From positions 1-64,000 of the forward strand of contig JABYQQ010000041.1 of the NCBI GenBank assembly GCA_022605405.1: a stretch of DNA of 64,000 nt, read 5' to 3'. Numbering within the stretch: position 1 is the stretch's first letter; every line of letters begins with the position of its first letter. Positions 1 through 10,232 of the stretch are shown one piece after another. A program made the position numbers and the translations under genes. The notes below the pieces were generated by a model. That model was not told where the DNA came from. It ran no database searches and saw only the letters and a list, made by a program, of their open reading frames with translations. Source of the stretch: Earliella scabrosa (lineage: Eukaryota > Basidiomycota > Agaricomycetes > Polyporales > Polyporaceae).

Positions 1-997
1 ACCCAGATGAGTTTACTCCTGCCCTCATCTCCCAACATAACGCCTATGGACATTGCGCGGCTCAGGGCACACAACGCCGAACGTGACTATATGTTGTGAG
101 TGGGGTCATATAAGTGCAGTACAACATGAAGGTATGTCATCGTTGTGGTTGTCGTCATTGAGGCAAGTGTTCAGAATGGCACCTTCCCCTGGTGCCAGTC
201 ATACCCTCATTCCTGAGCTCGTCCCCTGGCCCCATCTCCCGGTCTCCGCCGTCCTCACCGCTCACTTGTGACTACAGACCTTGTGGAGACTATGCGCTTC
301 GTGAAGGTTCCCGATTGCTCGGTAATCTACTGACTGTCTACGTCTTGTTAGCCTGTAGATTCATTTGTACCGCGTATACTACTGTACTAGTAGAACTCAA
401 TCAATTACATTGGTGTTACTTCCTCTTGGCACTCGACTATGCGACCACATCTCGATCTCAACGCAAGATCTGCGAGTCGCGAGGCTCTTCCAGGGTTCTT
501 CCGTTGACCTAGTACCACCCCGTCCCAGTCACACTCGGCCATCACGGACATGCCAGCACTAGGTCTGTGGACATCTCTAGACATCTCTAGAGCGCCCCAT
601 CACGAGCTCGGTCAGTGCAGCCTCACACTAGGGTTGTACGAGGTAACCCCTTTCGGGGCATACTAGGTACTGTAGGCATGGCTTCTACGAGATACCCTAT
701 TCAGTCCTAGTATGACGTCTCCTATAACCGGGCTTCACGCAGTGATTATATCACTCGCGCGCTTCCATACATCCGCGGGAGGAAAATGACGCCGGCGTAG
801 GATTATCTGAGGATTATCCTCAGGCGGGGGGGTCGCGCAGTGCGGTAGAAGCGCGCGAGGGATGATCCCCCGGATTATCTCGACGAGCGCTAAGGAGACC
901 GAGGGCTCTGCGCGCACCGAAAATAATCCTGAGGGGCGTCTATTTATTTCTTAACAGGCGTTTTGATCTAACGCCCAACAGAGCTTAGCATGGAAAG
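1..997. other. Left-edge non-coding stretch
   Basis: I see no convincing gene here. Open frames are short and lack family resemblance. Around 805-825 there is a near-perfect inverted repeat (CTGAGGATTATCCTCAG), and a related AATAATCCTGAGG follows at about 920-935, so the block may hold an old miniature element. It lies downstream of the FunK1 remnant that ends at 998. Confidence 0.4.
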
Positions 998-1093
998 TTA
1001 ATCCGGCTTTGCTGAAGTCACTGGGTCACTTTGATCTATACCCAGCTCCCCAATCGAATGTTCCTCGAAGATATCCCAGAGATATTTCAGCTT
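998..1093 (-). pseudogene. Severed 3' end of FunK1 gene I
   Basis: Read on the minus strand, these 96 bases continue in frame from the codon at 7634-7636, on the far side of the copia element, and run to a TAA at 998-1000. Joining the two sides after removing the element and one GGCGG copy keeps the phase exactly (codon GCC followed by AAG). The tail is about 31 residues (KLKYLWDIFEEHSIGEL...). It is shorter than the C-terminal half of the intact FunK1 copy at 12.1-14.8 kb, so the ancestral gene was either a short-tailed variant or already truncated. Confidence 0.75.
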
Positions 1094-1098
1094 GGCGG
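1094..1098. repeat. Target-site duplication of copia element, left copy
   Basis: GGCGG lies directly before the TG that opens the left LTR. The same five bases follow the right LTR at 7634-7638. A perfect 5-bp duplication marks an integrase-mediated insertion. Confidence 0.9.
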
Positions 1099-1678
1099 TG
1101 ATGAACTTCAGACCTGGAAGGCTGGGAGCCGACTGTAAGTCGAACAGAGAGAGATCTTCAGTCAGTGAGCGAACGACTCTATTGCATAGATAAGTACCTG
1201 TAAGTCGAACAGAGAGAGACTACAAGTACTTAGTCAGTAAGTAAGTAGAGAGCATATGTATGTATGAGACTTACTCTTCAGTCAGTGAGCGAACGACTGA
1301 AGAGCAGAGGCGAAATGTGAGCTGCTTATATAGACGTAGGGAAGGTAGCTGAGTAAGCGTAGAAAGCAGTCACATGTTAGCCACAAGACGATGAGTAAGA
1401 GGCATACGAGGCTATGGTGCGAGGATGAGTCAGTATGACGTGAGGATGAGCACCAAGTCTGAGTCAGACATAAGGTCTGGAACTATCCGGAACATCGTAG
1501 AACGCACTGGTACGTAGAGGTAAAGTCCGGAAAGAAAGAACTATCGTACAGATGCAGAGTTATCTATATATAGTAACGAAGAAGTATAGCCCATGCTGTG
1601 CGTCATGTGAATGCATAGCCACAAGTCCATATGGGGACATATCGGTCCGGACAGTGCCGGATAACCCTAAGTTCAACA
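1099..1678 (-). repeat. Copia LTR (3' LTR of the minus-strand element)
   Basis: 580 bp, opening with TG and closing with CA, matching 7054-7633 at every position I compared except one: T at 1612 against C at 7567. It contains two direct repeats (AAGTCGAACAGAGAGAGA twice; CAGTCAGTGAGCGAACGACT twice), the second copy of the latter set in an 8-bp inverted repeat CTTCAGTC...GACTGAAG. A TATATAA-type box on the minus strand lies near 1327-1334. Confidence 0.95.
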
Positions 1679-1689
1679 CTCCCACTCGT

Positions 1690-4600
1690 TCAAGATGTGA
1701 CATAAGCAAGACCAATCTCTTGGACAAACTTCGACTGAATTGCCAAAGGCACATTCTTAGTCAGAGCGTCGGCGAGTTGATCCGCAGTTGCTACATAGAA
1801 GATCTCGGTCGATCCCAACTCCACCTGCTCTCGGATGAAGTGGTATCTAACCTCGATGTGCTTGGTCCGGCGGTCGATCACGGGATTGACGGACAGGAAG
1901 ATAGACCCCTGATTGTCAAGACACATGGGAGTTGGTCGAGACATGTCATCGCCGAGTTCTTCACCGAACGTCCTCAGCCACACCAATTGACGACAAGTGT
2001 CAGAGGCCGCTTTATACTCCGCTTCGGTCGAGGAAAGCGAAATGGTAGGCTGACGCCTCGATGCCCACGATATAGCAGCACCTGCCATCAGAAAGATGAA
2101 GCCAGAGGTAGAGTGCCGATCATCACGGTCTTCAGCCCAGTCCGAATCGGAGTACGAAATCAGACCGTCATTAGACGCTCCCTGGTAGCGCAGCCGGTAC
2201 GCCTTAGTACCCTGAAGATACCGGAGGACATACTTGGCATAGTGAAGATGCGCATCTGAGGGATTGGCATTGAACTTTGAAAGCCGCGTGACAGCAAAGG
2301 CTATGTCGGGCCGCGTACCGAGCATGGCGTACAGAAGACTGCCAATCAAGCTCTGATAGCGCTGACGCGACGCATCGGTGGCGGTGTGCTCAGATGACTC
2401 TAGAACAGCACCAGCAGGGAGAGGGGTACGCGACGGCTTACAGTCGGCCATGTGAAAGCGCTCGAGAACGGACTGGATGTACTCTTCCTGGTCGATCTCG
2501 ATGATCCGCGTAGCACGGTCACGAGTGATGCGAAGACCAAGGAAACGCTGAACTGGTCCCAAGTCCGTCATTTTGTACTGCTTAGAAAGCGAACGCTTCA
2601 CGTGCTGTAAGTGGCCAGGCTGATCGCCGAGGAGAAGTAGATCGTCGACATAAAGAACGACGATAGTGACGTGATCCCCCCCTTGTCGCCGATATACATA
2701 GATCCCGGCATCGGAATAGGTCCGTTTGAATCCCAGGCTAATAAGCGACTGGTGGATTTTCACGTTCCACTGACGGGATGCCTGCTTAAGACCGTAGATA
2801 GCCTTTTTCAGCAGACACACGTGATCCTCCTTGCCAGGAACGATCCAACCTTCCGGCTGTTCCATGTAGATCTCCTCATCCAGATCGCCGTTAAGGAACG
2901 CGGTCTTGACATCCATTGACTCGATGTCCCAGTCCTCAAGCGCTGCATGCGCGAGAAGGTACCGGATAGACTCGAACCGCGCCACAGGGGAGAAGGTCTC
3001 GTGATAGTCCTCGCCCCACACCTGAGTGAAACCCTTAGCGACTAGACGAGCTTTGTACCGCCCATCATGCTTGATGTCATAGACCCAGCGGTTGGAGACC
3101 ACGTGCCGATCTTTTGGACGAGGGACAAGGACCCAAGTCTTATTCTCGAGCAACGAGTCATACTCCGCTTTCTCCGCATCACGCCATTTCTCAGCTTCAG
3201 GCGACTTCATGGCTTCCTTGTGGGAGTTTGGAATGCCAGTTTTGTACTGAGATGCCATGAGAAACATGAGAAGTGCTTGGTCCTCTCGCTGCGTGCCATC
3301 CGGATCAGTCCGGGCATCGACTTTAGCCGGTGGCTCGTCGCCGTACACGTTATCACGAGTCTTTGACTCAGACCGTTTACCCGCATTCTCACGCCGTGGT
3401 CTGTCACGCGCAAGGCTGGGAGGCTGTTCTCCCACTGGAGGGTGACGTCCTCGCTTGTGAGCAGGCTTAGGCGGTGGTACAGCAGGCGGTTGAGGCGGTT
3501 GCGGCGGCGGAGGAGCAGGGGCGTCGGCTGGAGGAGGCGCTTCAGCAGGAGGTGGCTGAGCATCCGCTGGAGGGTCAGGTGGTAGATCTGGGAGTTCAGG
3601 AACAATCTCGGGATGGAGGTCGTCCTCATGACCGTCGACATCGGCTTCAGAAGCCTTATCAGACTGATCATCTGGGAACGGATGGTCATCCGGGGTAACA
3701 GGATGGTTGCCGGGGAGTTTACGAGCAGGGAAAGACTCTTCATCGAATGTCACATCGCGAGACACTACGATAGAGCGGTTGGCTGGATTCCAAAACTTAT
3801 ACCCCTTGGAACCAGACTCATACCCCACGAAGATCATCTCGACAGCCTTCTTGTCGAGTTTCCCTTCGCGCTTTGCCTTCTGCACGTGTACAAAGGCTTT
3901 GCACCCGAACACTCGGAAGTAGGAGACGTCCGGAACGGTTCCGTCCCACTTGGTGATGGGGCATTGCCATTTGTGTCGACGCATCGGTTGACGATTGTAG
4001 ATATGAACGGCTGCATCAACGGCGAGTTGCCAGAAACCGTAACTAAGACCTGCCTGATGGAGCATGGCCATGGCCTTTTCGACGATAGTACGGTTCCAGC
4101 GCTCAGCGCGTCCATTCTGCTGCGGAGAGCCAGGCATGGTCTTCTGGTGCTCGATCCCGTGCGAACGAAGAAGCTCAGAGAACTCGGTAGAAGTGTATTC
4201 TCCCCCTCGGTCCGAGCGGACCTTCTTGATCTTTCGACCGGTCTGGGTCTCAGCCCACGCCTTGTAGTCGAGGAACGCTTGGAACGCATCCGACTTCGAC
4301 TTAAGGTAGTAAGCACGGGCGAGTCCGGAGTAGTCATCAATGAAACCGGCGAAATACTTGTAACCTCCGATAGCTTGTGTGCGCATCGGGCCATCAAGAT
4401 CGGTGTGAACGAGCTCGAGTGGTTCCGTAGCACGCTTATCAGAAGGCGGGAAGGGGAGTCGAGTGGATTTGCCCCAGGCACATCCCTCACACGGTTCATC
4501 TTCGTCTTCAGGGGAATCAACAGAATCAACCCCTCGGACGTTCTTCGGGAGATGGCGCAGCGCATCCTTGCCGAGATGACCAAAGCGACGGTGCAAGGTA

Positions 4601-5994
4601 CGAAAACGGCTGACGTTAAGATGAACACGCTGGCCATTGTGAAGTTCGAGCTTCGCCCAGTAGATATTGCTCAGGACGTTGTACTCCGCTTCAAGGATCT
4701 TGCGACCCTTGATTCGAATCGTCGAACCAAATTTGACAGCGCCTTCTGGCAGCTTGTCAAAGATGCACATCTTCCCATCTCCTTGGACAAGAGAGTACCC
4801 GTTGCGCTCAATGGTGCCTGTCGAGAAGATACGACCTCTCAACTTCGGGATGTAGTACACATGGGTGAGCGCGATCGGAACTTTGTCACCATCAACCCAA
4901 GTGTTACCACGGACCGTGCCCTTCCCGAGAGCAAGGATCATGTTGCTCGCATCAGCAGTATTGAAGCTGATGGGCGTATCAAACGGTTGATACTCGGAGA
5001 AGTCACTTAGGTCGCCCGTGATGTGTTGAGAGGCACCTGAGTCCATCAGCCATGCAGTCCAGTTCTCACTAGAGGCAACGAGGGCCTCGGGGTAGAAAGA
5101 ACCAACAATGTTAGACGACGCGACTACATTTACAGACTGAGACTCGATGACGGTATGCGCATGGGGCTGATTGTCCTTGTTATTCCCTTTGTCCTTGTCC
5201 TTATCCTTGTCCTTCGCCTTTCCCTTTCCCTTGCCTTTGCCCTTGGGCTTCTTCTCGGGATGCTTGTCCCAGCAGTTAGACTCATGATGATTAGAGCCAC
5301 CGCAGTGAGAGCAAGGACCCTTAGGCTTAGGCTTGGTCTGCGAGACCCGGTTCGCAGATTGTCCGGCCTTGCGCAGCGACTCCTCGGCCAAGGTCTTGGA
5401 CATGATGTCCTCGACGGTGACCTTGTCGACATCGATGGTCGCCATGAGCGCAGAGATCATAGACCGATAGGACTCCGGAATCTTCGACAGAAGGAGGAGG
5501 GCCTTCATCTGGGCAGAGAGCGTCACCTTGTTCTTGGTGATGTCATCCATGCGGTTGACGATACGCATCATCTGATCCTGGAGGGGCTTCTGCTCATTCA
5601 TCCGAGGTTCAGCCACAAGGGTCTCGAACTGTCCCCAGACGTGAGCGCTGTTCGGCGTGCCAAACTTGTCCTTCAGGGACTTCCACATGTCCGCTGCGGT
5701 CTGTTCCCGAGATGTAGTGGTAGAGGACCCACTGGTTGTAATGGTGTCGAGAATTTCCGCATCGAGGATGTAATGGAAGCTCTGAGCGACCCGCATGTAC
5801 ATCATGCCGCGAGCCTGCCCGTCGAGCTTGTCCCAGGACTCCTGCTTGTCAGCAGCAGTCGGACGTTTGGTCTTGCCGTTGACGACGTCCCAACAGCCCA
5901 TGAAGATGAAGTAGCCCTTCATCTTGGCAGACCAGTCGGTGTACTGGTTCGCCGACGAAAGGGAAGGGATAGAGTCGAGCTTGACGTCTCCCAT
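1690..5994 (-). CDS. Copia Gag-Pol polyprotein
   Basis: One uninterrupted frame of 1,434 residues from the first ATG (5992-5994). In order: Gag domain; CCHC zinc knuckle CSHCGGSNHHESNC at about residue 228; protease active site DSGAS near 315; integrase with HHCC-type zinc region and DDE core (TDLDG, FIDDYSG, QNGRAER) at about 470-650; reverse transcriptase with LYVDDLLLL near 1113; RNase H with SDSDWA and STEAEYKA near 1280-1330. This gag-protease-integrase-RT-RNase H order defines Ty1/copia. It makes the particle and copies and inserts the element. The frame stays open 179 codons upstream of the ATG (to 6531) but has no ATG there. That part is proline- and acid-rich, and could be reached by a non-AUG start or by splicing. 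Confidence 0.95.
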   Translation of the reverse strand: MGDVKLDSIPSLSSANQYTDWSAKMKGYFIFMGCWDVVNGKTKRPTAADKQESWDKLDGQARGMMYMRVAQSFHYILDAEILDTITTSGSSTTTSREQTAADMWKSLKDKFGTPNSAHVWGQFETLVAEPRMNEQKPLQDQMMRIVNRMDDITKNKVTLSAQMKALLLLSKIPESYRSMISALMATIDVDKVTVEDIMSKTLAEESLRKAGQSANRVSQTKPKPKGPCSHCGGSNHHESNCWDKHPEKKPKGKGKGKGKAKDKDKDKDKGNNKDNQPHAHTVIESQSVNVVASSNIVGSFYPEALVASSENWTAWLMDSGASQHITGDLSDFSEYQPFDTPISFNTADASNMILALGKGTVRGNTWVDGDKVPIALTHVYYIPKLRGRIFSTGTIERNGYSLVQGDGKMCIFDKLPEGAVKFGSTIRIKGRKILEAEYNVLSNIYWAKLELHNGQRVHLNVSRFRTLHRRFGHLGKDALRHLPKNVRGVDSVDSPEDEDEPCEGCAWGKSTRLPFPPSDKRATEPLELVHTDLDGPMRTQAIGGYKYFAGFIDDYSGLARAYYLKSKSDAFQAFLDYKAWAETQTGRKIKKVRSDRGGEYTSTEFSELLRSHGIEHQKTMPGSPQQNGRAERWNRTIVEKAMAMLHQAGLSYGFWQLAVDAAVHIYNRQPMRRHKWQCPITKWDGTVPDVSYFRVFGCKAFVHVQKAKREGKLDKKAVEMIFVGYESGSKGYKFWNPANRSIVVSRDVTFDEESFPARKLPGNHPVTPDDHPFPDDQSDKASEADVDGHEDDLHPEIVPELPDLPPDPPADAQPPPAEAPPPADAPAPPPPQPPQPPAVPPPKPAHKRGRHPPVGEQPPSLARDRPRRENAGKRSESKTRDNVYGDEPPAKVDARTDPDGTQREDQALLMFLMASQYKTGIPNSHKEAMKSPEAEKWRDAEKAEYDSLLENKTWVLVPRPKDRHVVSNRWVYDIKHDGRYKARLVAKGFTQVWGEDYHETFSPVARFESIRYLLAHAALEDWDIESMDVKTAFLNGDLDEEIYMEQPEGWIVPGKEDHVCLLKKAIYGLKQASRQWNVKIHQSLISLGFKRTYSDAGIYVYRRQGGDHVTIVVLYVDDLLLLGDQPGHLQHVKRSLSKQYKMTDLGPVQRFLGLRITRDRATRIIEIDQEEYIQSVLERFHMADCKPSRTPLPAGAVLESSEHTATDASRQRYQSLIGSLLYAMLGTRPDIAFAVTRLSKFNANPSDAHLHYAKYVLRYLQGTKAYRLRYQGASNDGLISYSDSDWAEDRDDRHSTSGFIFLMAGAAISWASRRQPTISLSSTEAEYKAASDTCRQLVWLRTFGEELGDDMSRPTPMCLDNQGSIFLSVNPVIDRRTKHIEVRYHFIREQVELGSTEIFYVATADQLADALTKNVPLAIQSKFVQEIGLAYVTS

Positions 5995-6540
5995 GATTGA
6001 TAAGAGAAAGTGCGATGAGTCGAGATAGTCCTCCGAGAAGTCTACGGATGTTGTTACCGGTGCGACCGGTGGAAGCGGTGTTGCGATAGGAGGAGGTAAC
6101 TCGATGAGAGGAGGAGGGAGAGTCTCGATTGGCTCAGGGATAACCTCCGGAGTAGGAGGGATTAGGACGATAAAAGGAAGAGGAGTGGTATAGGGTGTGT
6201 CTGATGCGACTGGAAGGGCAGTGTTGACTCCAGCAAGGAAATCCTCTTGGTCAGGAGAGGGGAAAGCCCACTTGAATGTGTCAGGATAATCTTCGGGTTG
6301 AACGGGAACCCCGTTGTACCGATGAGGACAAGGACTCCGGTGACAGTTGTACCAGAAGCCGTCCTCCGGATGGAGATGAGAATCGGCAGGGTATTCCTCG
6401 TCAAGAACGTGTGGAAGTTCCTGACAAGAGTCGACGGTGGGTTTGTAGTCAGAGGAGTCAGACGACGACTGGGAGTCAATCAGATCCTCGACTTCCGCCT
6501 CAGAGGGAGGAGATGCTGGTGTCGGCTCCAAAACTGTGGT

Positions 6541-7036
6541 CTAGAAGGGTGCGATGATTGACGATGCCACGTGCGAAACGGTAGATGGGGAACACCTATT
6601 GAGGCGAGCCAAGAGAGTCAGGAAGCTGGAGATCCCGACAATCTGGATAGAAGTTGCCAACTGTGCCCAGAAAGACTATAGTAGCTATACGAGAGCAAAG
6701 GGTACGGTAAGGAGGGTCCACACGGTTGTCCTCCGTCTCCAAAGGTGATAAGCACCCCGGATACAACTGCTGGCGGGCGCAAGTGCGTGGCCTGGCAGAG
6801 GGATACCTGAAAGCCCAAATGCCTCGAGAGCACAACAGGCTGTACAACAGTACTTAGCTATGCGACAACTAAACAAAAGCGCTCAGGGCTGCGTCACGAG
6901 CGCAGGAATGTCCCCCTGGCAGCAGTGTCGGCGGGCACAGTCAAGAGGTGAGGAAAGATGGAGGGAGCACGGGCAGAGAGTCGACGAAGAGAGAGGTGTG
7001 CGCACGAAGATGTCGACGAAGTAGCAACCGGTCAGA
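6541..7036 (-). other. Copia leader between primer site and polyprotein frame
   Basis: About 500 bp of element sequence between the primer site and the start of the open frame. I find no extra domain. It presumably carries packaging and dimerisation signals of the genomic RNA, which is an inference from position only. Confidence 0.5.
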
Positions 7037-7053
7037 GCGCAGGGCTCATAACC
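7037..7053 (-). promoter_or_regulatory. Copia primer-binding site (half-tRNA-iMet type)
   Basis: Directly after the 5' LTR the minus strand reads GGTTATGAGCCCTGCGC. The plus strand, GCGCAGGGCTCATAACC, is the anticodon-arm sequence of eukaryotic initiator tRNA-Met (CAT anticodon in CTCATAA). The element therefore appears to be primed by the cleaved 5' half of initiator tRNA, the mechanism known for Drosophila copia, and not by a tRNA 3' end. Confidence 0.85.
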
Positions 7054-7633
7054 TGATGAACTTCAGACCTGGAAGGCTGGGAGCCGACTGTAAGTCGAAC
7101 AGAGAGAGATCTTCAGTCAGTGAGCGAACGACTCTATTGCATAGATAAGTACCTGTAAGTCGAACAGAGAGAGACTACAAGTACTTAGTCAGTAAGTAAG
7201 TAGAGAGCATATGTATGTATGAGACTTACTCTTCAGTCAGTGAGCGAACGACTGAAGAGCAGAGGCGAAATGTGAGCTGCTTATATAGACGTAGGGAAGG
7301 TAGCTGAGTAAGCGTAGAAAGCAGTCACATGTTAGCCACAAGACGATGAGTAAGAGGCATACGAGGCTATGGTGCGAGGATGAGTCAGTATGACGTGAGG
7401 ATGAGCACCAAGTCTGAGTCAGACATAAGGTCTGGAACTATCCGGAACATCGTAGAACGCACTGGTACGTAGAGGTAAAGTCCGGAAAGAAAGAACTATC
7501 GTACAGATGCAGAGTTATCTATATATAGTAACGAAGAAGTATAGCCCATGCTGTGCGTCATGTGAACGCATAGCCACAAGTCCATATGGGGACATATCGG
7601 TCCGGACAGTGCCGGATAACCCTAAGTTCAACA
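7054..7633 (-). repeat. Copia LTR (5' LTR, promoter side)
   Basis: 580 bp, TG...CA, one base different from the left LTR. On the minus strand it carries a TATA box (CTATATAA at 7281-7288), a plausible Pol II core promoter for the genomic RNA, and it also contains the internal direct repeats described for the other copy. Confidence 0.95.
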
Positions 7634-7638
7634 GGCGG
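7634..7638. repeat. Target-site duplication of copia element, right copy
   Basis: GGCGG follows the terminal CA of the right LTR and matches 1094-1098. Confidence 0.9.
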
Positions 7639-9592
7639 ATGCGGTGGGGTTGTCGGATTCGTCCTGGGGCTGAACTCGGAGCAAAGCGGAGGCCAAGGAC
7701 CAAAACACAGACTCCGCGTCGTACTCGAGCTTATGATAGAATTCTGAACGCGATGGTGGCTCCATTTCGACTGGATCCAGGCCCCGTGGAAGTGGAATCC
7801 CGCCATGAATGGTTGCATTCGGAGTGTCTTCATAGAGCTTGTACCGGTTAGGGCCATGCAACTTGTCGTAAAGCACCCGTGCCTCCGGAAGAAGGGTGGG
7901 CATGGGCTTCGAGCTGAGGGCTACGGCACTGAGCCAGACATGTCCTGCCGCGACTGAGCGTGCAATATACATCGGTGTGCCCTGATCAAACAATGAGATC
8001 AGTGTTGTTCTCGCACAGCACCTCTGCCACTGCCAGCACTCACTGTGCGACATGCAAGCTCGCTTGGCTTGGTCTTATCGTCAAGCCTGGCAGCGTTGTC
8101 GAAGTCGGTAAGCAAGCAGCATGCCTGGTATTCGTCGACACCCCTGTACTGAATGTCAACACCGTTCCACTGTCTGGCGCATGACGAATATACTACCTCA
8201 TTTCCCCTCCAAGGATATCCTTAATAAGCGGAGGGCGATCTTCAATGAATTCGGTGCGGTCGCACTGACCCCACTTGGGATATAGCAGAATGTTATAGAT
8301 GCTCATGTCGCGATGGAGAACATTGCGACGCTGCGCAATGGTTCGATGAACTGATATGCAATTTAGTGTGATTGAGGAGGGCTGACTCGGACACCACTCA
8401 CCTTCGAGCACGTCGTAAATCGCCATGAGCAGGTCATTCACGGACTTCGCCTGCAAGAGATCTTCCCCGACGTCGGCAATAACGAGTCGTCGTCTTTCAC
8501 GAACGTCGTACCCCGTCCCCGACATCATCCGCTTGCCTTCGGCGTCCAAGACGTGGCCTGTGCCGACAAGGCGAACCACCCCAGGCACGATGCCTTGACT
8601 GTGAATGTGCGACAGCAGTTCTGCTTCGTCATATCTTCGCGCAACCAGCCGGTAGTAGTCCTTGATGATGAGCTGTCTCGTAGGCTCAATCGACGGCCAC
8701 TTGTACAAAAATACGGTCGTGCGTTTGCCCCAGGATTCGCCAAGGTAGTGAATGACACCTCCGGCGTATGTGCCAACGCCACCTACTGCGACGCTCCATC
8801 TTGCGGGCCCCGATGGATCGTCCTCTGAAGCGAGAGTCGAGATTGAAGCGTCGCGGAGGATGTGACCAGCAGGGGGATCATACAGGGAATAGACATACAT
8901 TGCGAGAACGTCTAGGTCATCCCAGGAGAAAGCTTCGGATCTGTATGGCCCGGATGTGTCCGCGTAAATTATCTTGAAGCCTTCGGGATGGACACAGAGA
9001 CCGTATACACCGGGGTGGTCGGGTCTAGCCTGCAAGTGTTGCCATGCATACGCGATAGCCTTCGCACGGGAGTCGCTCAGCACCTCGGTGACATCCACGT
9101 ATGTTACGACGAGATGTGGTGCAGGTTTGTCGATGTGATCGCTAGCGATCGCTGTAGACACGGATGGCGAAGTATACTTTGGCGCAGACCACACGGCGAC
9201 AAGAACCTGACTAGACAGATCACAAGCTGTGTAATGGTCCAGGAACTTGATGGGGCCAGCGTACTGTCTAAGCTGCAACCGTCCAAGATGAGGCTGAACA
9301 ATGCCTGTGAGTATCACGTTGTAAACCAAGCAACACGTCGACCATGAATAATTGATGACTTACTCCACATGGTTTCGCTCAAGGAATTCAACAGCTCTCT
9401 CAGGTGACTTGGCGCGTCATGTCTGTTCTTTGATGCAGCTGTCGTGAGTTTGTTGCGAAGTTCCAGATGTCTCTTTGTGTAGATCTTGTACTCATGCGAG
9501 ATCGGATATGCCGTAAGATGAGTCCGGATGAAAGCCGAATCCCAACTTATTTCAAGTGGAGCCACTCCGGGCGCGGATGACGGTTGGTGCAT
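7634..9592 (-). pseudogene. FunK1 kinase gene I, 5' part, split by copia
   Basis: FunK1 is a basidiomycete family of eukaryotic-like kinases of largely unknown targets. Exons read on the minus strand: 9592-9364, 9304-8402, 8350-8197, 8143-8044, 7981-7634. All junctions are GT-AG and phase-consistent, and they match the introns of the intact copy at 12.1-14.8 kb. Kinase signatures: VLHRDMSIYNILLYP (catalytic loop), LLTDFDNAA (metal-binding loop, DFD), and the family motif GTPMYIARSV...EYDAESVFW. Coding is intact until codon GCC at 7634-7636, where the copia element enters; the tail lies at 998-1093. A transcript would now run into the LTR, so the product is probably truncated. Confidence 0.8.
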
Positions 9593-10232
9593 TGTGCGGA
9601 AGTTGTCCGACCTGACTGAGAACTCATAATAAACGTTGGTTAAATTTAGCTGATATGACACATGTAGATCAAAGATTGCTGCTGACCTGTGGTGTTGTTC
9701 AAGCGGTGGTCAGGACTCGGCAAGTTGAAGTTGTGAGATCGGAATTTGCTTGAAGCTGCTAGTTCAGAGAGCTGAGCATACTGTTCACTAGTAGTCATAA
9801 AAATCACATTAGACGTACCCTGGAGTTTAATGTCTGTCGTTGATGGTCCACTACGTGTATGATGATCGTTCGTGGTCAACGAATAAGCCGGCCTGCTGAG
9901 CTTAGCGCGCGACTGATTGCCATGAAGCGCCACGGCCCGGCCCCGCCTAAAAATCGACGCACTGTGTTCGGAAAGGCCTTGGACATCAACGACTGCTCAG
10001 GTCACATCATGTGCCATGGAAATATGTGCTGATCACATTGGGTTCAGTAGTAACAGTACAGGTCATGAGATTAATCATTAGAGTAAGTAGAGGAACACAA
10101 TGAAGGGCGACACTGGACATCTCAGAGGGCGGGAGCAATAGTACAGACTAGTGCAATGTTGAAATCCGATGGGAGTAGAGAGACCAGAGAAGGCATGTGC
10201 AACGCGTCCCTAACCACCGTCATGTCAGCCCG
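9593..10232. other. Spacer between FunK1 I and FunK1 II
   Basis: This is upstream sequence of FunK1 I and downstream sequence of FunK1 II. An open frame at 9646-9933 has no family resemblance and does not splice in frame onto exon 1 of FunK1 I, so I do not call it. No clear TATA box. Confidence 0.4.

Larger units (their letters stand above)
1099..7633 (-). mobile_element. Complete Ty1/copia LTR retrotransposon
   Basis: A 6,535-bp element on the minus strand: 5' LTR 7054-7633, primer site 7037-7053, gag-pol frame ending at 1690, purine tract GAGTGGGAG at 1679-1687, 3' LTR 1099-1678, and target duplication GGCGG on both sides. The LTRs differ at one base in 580 and the polyprotein frame has no stop or frameshift, so the insertion is recent and the element may be autonomous. 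It sits inside the last exon of a FunK1 kinase gene on the same strand. Confidence 0.95.

Noticed and set aside
3613..5010. 465-codon open frame on the plus strand
   Set aside because: It lies entirely antisense to the copia polyprotein and has no domain; a coding shadow.
9646..9933. 95-codon frame upstream of FunK1 I
   Set aside because: Cannot be spliced in frame to exon 1 and lacks the conserved FunK1 N-terminal motifs.
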